Assembly: GCA_900554995.1 (NCBI GenBank)
Contig: USJJ01000067.1
Location: 1 to 6,974, forward strand
Direction: 5' to 3'
Length of the DNA stretch: 6,974 nucleotides
DNA from: an uncultured Ruminococcus sp.
GTDB taxonomy: Bacteria; Bacillota; Clostridia; Oscillospirales; Acutalibacteraceae
In this document: positions 1-4,551 of the stretch, one piece after another
Layout: every line of letters begins with the position of its first letter
Position numbering within the stretch: position 1 is the stretch's first letter
Position numbers and translations under genes: made by a program
Notes under the pieces: generated by a model
What the model was told of the DNA's origin: nothing
What the model saw: only the letters and a program-made list of their open reading frames with translations
Databases searched by the model: none

Positions 1-128
1 CCGCCCATATGTATCTCAGCAATAACAATGTCAGAGGAAAAAAGAGAAAGAATGTTGTCGATGCCGTAGCCGCTGTGATTATTTTGCAGGACTACCTTGA
101 CTATCGGAGAAATAAAAATGCAAGATAA
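1..128 (+). CDS. Probable 3' end of an upstream gene, product unknown (partial)
   Basis: The frame whose first full codon is at 3 is open from the window edge to a TAA at 126-128. It encodes about 41 residues: a basic stretch (RGKKRKN) followed by an Ala/Val/Ile-rich helix-like segment (DAVAAVIILQDYLDY) and a basic tail. I do not recognise the family. Its stop lies 11 bases inside the downstream VanZ-like gene (start at 118), the kind of short same-strand overlap common in operons, so the two may be co-translated. Caution: the antisense frame over positions 1-95 is also open, so coding in the sense direction is an inference from the overlap geometry and not from homology. A small complete ORF from the ATG at 9-11 is also possible, but its ribosome binding site would lie outside the window. 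Confidence 0.4.
   Translation, partial: AHMYLSNNNVRGKKRKNVVDAVAAVIILQDYLDYRRNKNAR
106..110 (+). promoter_or_regulatory. Ribosome binding site deciding the VanZ-like start
   Basis: GGAGA at 106-110 lies 7 nt upstream of the ATG at 118-120. The longest open frame begins at a TTG at 97, but nothing resembling a Shine-Dalgarno precedes it. The ATG is therefore preferred. Confidence 0.65.
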
Positions 129-951
129 AAAAATCAACTATTTTGAAGTGATTTTTAAATCGCTTTTCAGTATTGCTTTTATGCTGTTAAGCGCATATAT
201 CGGAATGTGCTTTACGGGTAAGCTCGGCTTACAGATAGCTCTGACGCTTGCTTTTTCGTTGATTTTCACCGTCTTAGCCGATCTCGGGTCGGTGGATATG
301 AAGTATCTGTCCTTAGCGGTCGGCTTTTCGGTTGGATTTTGGATTTTATACGCCGTGATAGGTCAGATGCTGCTAAAACGCACCTTCTTTATATTCTCGA
401 CTCCGTGGGAGTTTATGTTTTATTACGACAAGATCGGAATGGTCTTTATCGTAATGATCGTTGTAACGGTTTATCAAAGAATTAAGGCATTTATAAAAAA
501 GGACGGGGAGATTAACGGCGAATACCGAAAATTTTACTCTGTCACGTCGGCTGCGTTTATTTTTTATTACTCGGTTGTACTTCTGTATTGCTTCTTTATT
601 TCACGTACTCCGTCTGCCGAGCCGACGCCGCCGAATCTTGTCCCGCTTGACGCTTTTAAAGTGACATTTTTATCGGGATATTTTGATTATGAAAGACTGA
701 TACTTTTCTTCGGAAACATTGCTATTTTTATTCCGCTCGGATATTTTCTGTGTCACAGTCTCAACCGTGGCAAGCTGAAAATTCTGCTTGTTATTCTTCC
801 GATTATAATCAGCTCGGCAATTGAAATTTCGCAGTATTATTTCTGTATGGGACATCCGGACGTTGACGATGTCATTCTCAACGTTACCGGATTTTACATC
901 GGCGTTTTAATGAAAATTATTTTTGAAAAGGCTTTTCCGCTGAAAGATTAG
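118..951 (+). CDS. VanZ-like family membrane protein
   Basis: This predicts a 277-residue polytopic membrane protein. The C-terminal half is a recognisable VanZ-like domain: a loop with PNLVPLDAF (172-180), then FGNIAIFIPLGYF (198-210), the E-x-x-Q motif in SSAIEISQ (232-239) and the acidic HPDVDDVILNVTG (246-258), followed by a last hydrophobic helix. The N-terminal half adds about four further hydrophobic segments (roughly 12-32, 36-54, 63-84 and 106-119) and a charged loop near 121-138 before the VanZ part. VanZ of the vancomycin cluster gives low-level teicoplanin resistance by an unclear mechanism. Most chromosomal homologues have no known role, so resistance should not be inferred here. 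The upstream gene end overlaps its start. Its TAG stop is interlocked with the TAA of the convergent transporter gene, leaving no space for a terminator. Confidence 0.85.
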   Translation: MQDKKINYFEVIFKSLFSIAFMLLSAYIGMCFTGKLGLQIALTLAFSLIFTVLADLGSVDMKYLSLAVGFSVGFWILYAVIGQMLLKRTFFIFSTPWEFMFYYDKIGMVFIVMIVVTVYQRIKAFIKKDGEINGEYRKFYSVTSAAFIFYYSVVLLYCFFISRTPSAEPTPPNLVPLDAFKVTFLSGYFDYERLILFFGNIAIFIPLGYFLCHSLNRGKLKILLVILPIIISSAIEISQYYFCMGHPDVDDVILNVTGFYIGVLMKIIFEKAFPLKD

Positions 952-1310
952 TCCTCTTTTTCCTTTGAGAAAAACAGTTCCTTTGCGCCGACGGCGATGA
1001 GCATAACGGCGAATATTATTCTGAGCGTTCTGTCCTCAAGACGGTTCAGCAGCAGAAATCCGAGCACAACGCCGATAAGACCGTATCCCATATAAATCAG
1101 GGCGGCTTTTTTGTCAATCAGCTTATTCTTGATATGAAGAATTATTGCAAGAATTGCGGACGGAATGAAGAAAATAAGGTTGATTCCCTGCGATGAGATT
1201 TGCGGCATATCCTTATAGAGCGTGAGGTAGAGTATTAAAACTCCTCCGCCTCCGAAGCCCATAGCTCCGAGTATTCCGGAAACAACTCCGGCGATTATAT
1301 CAAGTATCAT
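948..1310 (-). CDS. Half-size TSUP (TauE/SafE) membrane transporter, second subunit or C-terminal half
   Basis: This 120-residue, very hydrophobic protein has about four membrane segments (roughly 3-30, 43-61, 69-88 and 95-114) and a charged tail (SKEKED). The glycine-rich stretch GILGAMGFGGGGVLILYL near residues 12-29 is the hallmark of the TauE/SafE (TSUP) family, which exports sulfite, sulfonates or other organic anions. A usual TSUP protein has about 250 residues and two such halves; this one has a single half. Its ATG overlaps the stop of the partner half-gene in an ATGA (1307-1310). An AGGA about 10 nt upstream (minus strand, 1324-1321) can support initiation, so expression is probably translationally coupled. 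The substrate cannot be read from the sequence. Confidence 0.85.
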   Translation of the reverse strand: MILDIIAGVVSGILGAMGFGGGGVLILYLTLYKDMPQISSQGINLIFFIPSAILAIILHIKNKLIDKKAALIYMGYGLIGVVLGFLLLNRLEDRTLRIIFAVMLIAVGAKELFFSKEKED

Positions 1311-1657
1311 TTCATCAGCATCCTGATTCCCGCATAGATTATAAAAATTGAGAAAATTTTACTCAACACCTTTTTCGGAATTTTCGGCAAAAGCCAAGCT
1401 CCGATAATCGAACCGATCAGCCCCGGGATCAGATAGACATAACTGTCGCTCAGGTGAACCTGACCTTTGTAAAGGTATCCCGCGGCGCTTATTACGGTAA
1501 GCGGAAGAATTACCGCAATTGCCGTGGCGTGCGATTCTGTTTGATCCAATCCGCGCAGCTTCAGGTTTTCGACAGCGACTATTCCGCCGCACGCACCTAT
1601 AAGTATATTGATTATGCCCGTCAGGATTCCGAGCAGGGCATTGACAATTTTTTTCAT
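1307..1657 (-). CDS. Half-size TSUP (TauE/SafE) membrane transporter, first subunit or N-terminal half
   Basis: This 116-residue membrane protein has about four hydrophobic segments (roughly 5-29, 43-63, 72-91 and 98-114). It shows the TSUP-type repeat start GIINILIGACGGIVAVE (14-30), the conserved-looking SHATAIAVILPLT (42-54) and a PGLIGSIIGAWLLPKIP segment (78-94). Together with the next gene it adds up to 236 residues, close to one full-length TauE/SafE protein, so the two probably form a heteromeric transporter. On the minus strand GGTGA lies about 8 nt before the ATG at 1657-1655, a modest ribosome binding site. The gene is divergent from cwlD with 44 bp between start codons, so its promoter must overlap that gap or the start of cwlD. 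Confidence 0.85.
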   Translation of the reverse strand: MKKIVNALLGILTGIINILIGACGGIVAVENLKLRGLDQTESHATAIAVILPLTVISAAGYLYKGQVHLSDSYVYLIPGLIGSIIGAWLLPKIPKKVLSKIFSIFIIYAGIRMLMK

Positions 1658-1690
1658 AGTTTTTTCACCGACTGCATATTTTTTATGTAT

Positions 1691-1699
1691 GAGGTGATC
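1691..1699 (+). promoter_or_regulatory. Strong ribosome binding site for cwlD (GTG start)
   Basis: GAGGTGATC is a nine-base match to the anti-Shine-Dalgarno end of 16S rRNA. Its GAGG core ends 7 nt before a GTG codon at 1702-1704. It fixes this GTG as the start; no in-frame ATG lies upstream close to the site. Confidence 0.75.
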
Positions 1700-1701
1700 T
1701 T

Positions 1702-2421
1702 GTGAAGCTCAGAAATTCAAGGCTGATTATAATATTTTCAATATTATTTCTTATAATATTATCCGCTATGCTTTACTTTACATTCATGGCTAATTCTTCC
1801 GCCGACGGGGTGATGACGAAGCCTGTTTTAAAGCAGACGGTGATCATTGACGCAGGGCACGGAGGAGACGACGGCGGTGCGATAGGCATTGACGGAACGG
1901 TTGAAAAGGATATCAATCTTGACATAGCGATAAAACTCGAAAAATTGCTGAAATTTTACGGCTTTGATGTTATTATGACACGGACGGAGGATATTATGAC
2001 CTGCGACGACGGACTTGATTCTCTAAGGAAGAGAAAGGTTTCCGACATACATAACCGATTTGATGTTCTTGAAAAAAATCCCGACGCCGTTTTTATAAGC
2101 ATTCATCAGAATAAGTTTGAGGACAATTCTCAGCACGGAACGCAGGTTTTTTACTCGGGAAATAACGATGAAAGCAAATTACTTGCCGAGTCAATCCAAA
2201 ATTCAATAGTTTCCGTGCTCCAGCCTGATAACAGCCGTGTTGTAAAAAAATCGGGATCGGGCATATATCTTCTTTATCACGCTAAATTGCCTGCCGTGCT
2301 CGTGGAATGCGGATTTATCTCAAATCCCACCGAGGTAAAGAAGCTGAATGACGAAAATTACAGGATGAAGATTGCAATTTTAATTGCAGACGGACTGATA
2401 AAATATTTAATGAATGGGTGA
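1702..2421 (+). CDS. cwlD: N-acetylmuramoyl-L-alanine amidase, CwlD type
   Basis: This is a 239-residue zinc amidase of the Amidase_3 family. A single N-terminal hydrophobic anchor (about 8-28) places the catalytic domain outside the membrane. The domain starts at VIIDAGHGGDDGGA (47-60). Expected zinc ligands are H53, E68 (GTVEKDINL) and H135 (FISIHQNKF), and E202 in AVLVECGFISNP is the expected catalytic glutamate. The length and the absence of wall-binding repeats fit CwlD (237 residues in Bacillus subtilis). CwlD cleaves the peptide side chain from muramic acid during formation of spore cortex muramic lactam, which is needed for germination. A general single-domain wall amidase is the main alternative. 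It ends 4 nt before the radA ATG, so the two are probably one transcript. I could not place a promoter with confidence in the 44-bp gap upstream. Confidence 0.85.
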   Translation: MKLRNSRLIIIFSILFLIILSAMLYFTFMANSSADGVMTKPVLKQTVIIDAGHGGDDGGAIGIDGTVEKDINLDIAIKLEKLLKFYGFDVIMTRTEDIMTCDDGLDSLRKRKVSDIHNRFDVLEKNPDAVFISIHQNKFEDNSQHGTQVFYSGNNDESKLLAESIQNSIVSVLQPDNSRVVKKSGSGIYLLYHAKLPAVLVECGFISNPTEVKKLNDENYRMKIAILIADGLIKYLMNG

Positions 2422-2422
2422 T
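2416..2422 (+). promoter_or_regulatory. Ribosome binding site deciding the radA start
   Basis: GGGTGAT, which overlaps the cwlD stop codon, sits just upstream of the ATG at 2426. An in-frame ATG four codons earlier (2414) has only an AT-rich stretch before it. The 2426 start gives the family-typical beginning MAQKAKTLYVCSACG. Confidence 0.6.
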
Positions 2423-2425
2423 AAT

Positions 2426-3799
2426 ATGGCTCAGAAAGCCAAAACTTTATATGTTTGCTCAGCTTGCGGACACGAAAGCGCCAAATGGTACGGCTGCTGT
2501 CCGGGCTGCGGCGAATGGAATACGATGGAAGAGGTCTTCAAAACCCCTGAAAAAACAAAAAACACCGCCAAAAACACAGGCGGAGGATTCTCTTCAAATG
2601 TTCAAATGATAAATGACATAAGCTGTGACGGCGAGATCAGGCACAAAACAGGACTTGAGGAGCTCGATCGTGTTCTCGGCGGCGGAATCGTTAAGGGTTC
2701 GCTTGTCCTCTTGAGCGGCGACCCCGGAATAGGCAAGTCTACCTTGCTTTTACAGATCTGTCAGTATCTCGGAAAAACATTGAAAATACTTTATGTTTCG
2801 GGTGAGGAATCGGCACATCAGATTAAGCTCAGGGCGGACAGGCTCGGCGTCAACACCGAAAATCTTTTTGTGCTCTGCGAGACCGATGTTCAGATTGTCA
2901 GCGAGCATATGAGAGCGTCACGTCCGGATCTTGTGATTATCGACTCGATTCAGACGATGAATGTTCCGGAGCTCAACTCATCCCTCGGAAGTATTGCACA
3001 GGTCAGGGAGTGCACAAACTGCCTTATGCAAACTTCAAAGAGCTTGAATATTCCGACGATTGTTGTCGGTCACGTCAATAAGGACGGTAATATTGCGGGA
3101 CCGAAAGTTCTTGAACATATTGTTGACGCAGTCCTTTATTTTGAGGGCGAAAGGCATCTTTCCTATCGAATCCTCAGAGCAGTGAAAAACAGATACGGCT
3201 CGACAAACGAAATCGGCGTTTTTGAAATGAAAGATAACGGTCTCAGCGAGGTTGAAAATCCATCGGAGATGATGATCTCGGGCAGACCGAAGAATACCTC
3301 CGGATCCTGCGTTGCCTGTCTTATGGAGGGCTCAAGACCGATCCTTGCGGAGGTTCAGGCTCTTGTCAGTGCCTCGGGCTACGGAAATCCGAGACGAATG
3401 ACAAACGGATTCGATTATAATCGACTTGCGATGCTGGCGGCGGTGCTCGAAAAGAGGGCAGGCTATTTTCTCAGCAACTGCGATATCTATATCAATGTTG
3501 TCGGAGGTTTGAAGCTCGACGAGCCTGCATCCGATTTGTCGGTTGCACTTGCACTCATTTCGAGTCTGAAGGACACTCCTATCCGTGATGATGTTATCGC
3601 ATTCGGCGAGATCGGACTCGGCGGTGAGATACGCTCAATCGGAAGCTGCGAACAGCGAATCAAGGAGGCGGCAAGGCTCGGATTCAACAGATGCATCGTA
3701 CCTTATCACAATTATAAGAATCTTAATGCGAATATCAAATCCCTTGTTGAAATTGTCCCGGCGAGGACGATTCGTGCGGCATTTGATTCGGCAATATAA
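2426..3799 (+). CDS. radA: DNA repair protein RadA (Sms)
   Basis: This 457-residue protein is complete and matches the usual RadA length (458 in B. subtilis). Domain order is as expected. First is an N-terminal C4 zinc finger, C11-x2-C14 and C25-x2-C28, with the KWYGCCPGCGEWNT signature. A RecA-like ATPase follows, with Walker A GDPGIGKST (98-106) and Walker B LVIID (169-173). The RadA-specific KNRYGST motif is at 254-260. Last is a C-terminal Lon-protease-like domain (about 285-457). RadA is a RecA-partnered, DnaB-like helicase that drives branch migration during recombinational repair. It follows cwlD by 4 nt and ends at a hairpin terminator. In many Firmicutes radA is next to disA (c-di-AMP synthase); here no disA is visible on either side. 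Confidence 0.97.
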   Translation: MAQKAKTLYVCSACGHESAKWYGCCPGCGEWNTMEEVFKTPEKTKNTAKNTGGGFSSNVQMINDISCDGEIRHKTGLEELDRVLGGGIVKGSLVLLSGDPGIGKSTLLLQICQYLGKTLKILYVSGEESAHQIKLRADRLGVNTENLFVLCETDVQIVSEHMRASRPDLVIIDSIQTMNVPELNSSLGSIAQVRECTNCLMQTSKSLNIPTIVVGHVNKDGNIAGPKVLEHIVDAVLYFEGERHLSYRILRAVKNRYGSTNEIGVFEMKDNGLSEVENPSEMMISGRPKNTSGSCVACLMEGSRPILAEVQALVSASGYGNPRRMTNGFDYNRLAMLAAVLEKRAGYFLSNCDIYINVVGGLKLDEPASDLSVALALISSLKDTPIRDDVIAFGEIGLGGEIRSIGSCEQRIKEAARLGFNRCIVPYHNYKNLNANIKSLVEIVPARTIRAAFDSAI

Positions 3800-3836
3800 A
3801 AATGCGGCCTCTCTGTGATAAAGAGAGGTCGTTTTT
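3798..3836. terminator. Bidirectional intrinsic terminator between radA and rnhA
   Basis: The arms 3805-3814 (CGGCCTCTCT) and 3822-3831 form a 10-bp stem with one G-U pair around a 7-nt loop. T5 follows at 3832-3836 on the plus strand. On the minus strand the A5 at 3798-3802 reads as a U-tract. The hairpin can therefore end both radA, whose stop codon overlaps the A-run, and the convergent rnhA, whose stop is at 3855. Confidence 0.88.
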
Positions 3837-3854
3837 AAAGGATTTTCTAATATT

Positions 3855-4292
3855 TTATTGCAGCTTTTTCCACTCCGCAACAGCAAGGGCGTCGCAGCGT
3901 TCGTTTTCGGGGTGGGAGGCGTGACCTTTGACCCAGTTGACCGTGACGTTGTGCGTATTACAGAGAGTTAAGAGTTCATCCCAAAGATCAGGATTGAGAG
4001 CGGGCTTGTTGTCGCTTTTTTTCCATCCATGGGCTTTCCAGCCCTTTGCCCAGCCCTTAGAAAGTCCGTCAGCTACATACTTTGAATCTGTCGTCAGTAT
4101 AACGTTGCACGGTTCTTTCAGCAATTTCAGTGCCTCGATAGCGCCTGTCAGCTCCATTCGGTTATTCGTGGTGTTCTTTTCTCCGCCGCTGATCACCTTT
4201 TCCGTTCCCTTATATCTCAGTATTGCACCCCAGCCGCCGGGACCCGGATTGCCCGAGCAGGCGCCGTCGGTAAAAATTTCAACCTGTTTCAT
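3855..4292 (-). CDS. rnhA: Ribonuclease HI
   Basis: This 145-residue protein is a complete, bacterial type 1 RNase H of normal length. It opens with [20 protein letters not shown] (5-24). The metal-binding acidic residues are all present: D9, E47 ([13 protein letters not shown]), D69 (LTTDSKYV) and D134 (NERCDALA), plus the catalytic histidine H124 in [11 protein letters not shown]. It also keeps the basic-protrusion handle (about 80-92, [13 protein letters not shown]). The enzyme degrades the RNA strand of RNA-DNA hybrids in the cytoplasm, clearing R-loops and primers. A GAGGTGA site (minus strand, 4303-4297) lies upstream of the ATG at 4292-4290. It is probably monocistronic, with its own promoter and the shared terminator. 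Confidence 0.97.
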   Translation of the reverse strand: MKQVEIFTDGACSGNPGPGGWGAILRYKGTEKVISGGEKNTTNNRMELTGAIEALKLLKEPCNVILTTDSKYVADGLSKGWAKGWKAHGWKKSDNKPALNPDLWDELLTLCNTHNVTVNWVKGHASHPENERCDALAVAEWKKLQ

Positions 4293-4312
4293 TTCTTCAC
4301 CTCATAGAGATC

Positions 4313-4341
4313 ATTTTACCATAACGGGCGTCTAAAAACAA
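4313..4341 (-). promoter_or_regulatory. Probable sigma-A-type promoter for rnhA
   Basis: Read on the minus strand, TAAAAT (4318-4313) is a 5/6 match to the -10 consensus and is preceded by TGG, an extended -10. A weak -35, TTGTTT (4341-4336), is 17 nt upstream. Transcription would begin near 4306, giving a short leader that just covers the GAGGTGA ribosome binding site. Confidence 0.55.
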
Positions 4342-4421
4342 TAACGAATTGCTTATTAAGCTGTTTACTTTTGGTTTTTAATTCCAATAATAGAGTTATG
4401 GCTCGGAATTTTTAAATTTCA

Positions 4422-4450
4422 TTGACTTTTGAAAGAAAAAATAGTATCAT
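4422..4450 (+). promoter_or_regulatory. Probable sigma-A-type promoter for rnj
   Basis: TTGACT (4422-4427) and TATCAT (4445-4450) are each 5/6 matches to the -35 and -10 consensus, separated by exactly 17 nt. An AT-rich, UP-element-like stretch (about 4402-4420) precedes them. The predicted start near 4457 gives a leader of about 95 nt before the rnj ATG. Confidence 0.7.
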
Positions 4451-4459
4451 TAATTAGTT

Positions 4460-4474
4460 AGATTGGGTAAATCT
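4460..4474 (+). other. Small hairpin at the 5' end of the rnj leader
   Basis: AGATT (4460-4464) and AATCT (4470-4474) form a perfect 5-bp stem around the loop GGGTA. It lies only a few bases from the predicted transcription start. The stem is short and AT-rich, so stability is doubtful. The rest of the leader up to the ribosome binding site (4475-4534) shows no recognised riboswitch or terminator. Confidence 0.3.
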
Positions 4475-4534
4475 GTTGTTATCCGAACTTTTACTTTGTC
4501 TTTAAATACGGTTTACATAAAAATTTATAAGAAT

Positions 4535-4539
4535 AGGAG
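4535..4539 (+). promoter_or_regulatory. Ribosome binding site of rnj, wide spacing
   Basis: AGGAG at 4535-4539 is the only Shine-Dalgarno candidate before the rnj ATG at 4552. The spacer is 12 nt, longer than the common 6-9 nt, and contains a second AT-rich stretch. No other in-frame start codon offers a better spacing. Confidence 0.6.
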
Positions 4540-4551
4540 TTAGTTTAATTA

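Noticed and set aside
97..117. Upstream TTG start for the VanZ-like protein
   Set aside because: There is no Shine-Dalgarno before it, whereas the ATG at 118 has GGAGA at a 7-nt spacing.
1641..1669. TTGACA as the -35 of a cwlD promoter
   Set aside because: The hexamer is perfect, but at 16-18 nt spacing there is no acceptable -10 (TTCACC and neighbours).
1729..1762. Perfect 8-bp inverted repeat (1729-1736 with 1740-1747) plus a third copy at 1753-1760
   Set aside because: It falls in the AT-rich Ile/Leu/Phe codons of the CwlD membrane anchor. The copies are AATATT-type words that such codons produce readily, so an operator role is not supported.
3928..4335. Plus-strand open frame of 135 residues over rnhA
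   Set aside because: It is the antisense of a clear, complete RNase HI gene, with Ser/Pro/Leu-rich composition typical of a shadow frame.
4351..4361. Palindrome GCTTATTAAGC in the rnhA-rnj intergenic region
   Set aside because: The arms are only 5 bp, there is a single copy, and it overlaps neither core promoter. It is too short to call an operator.
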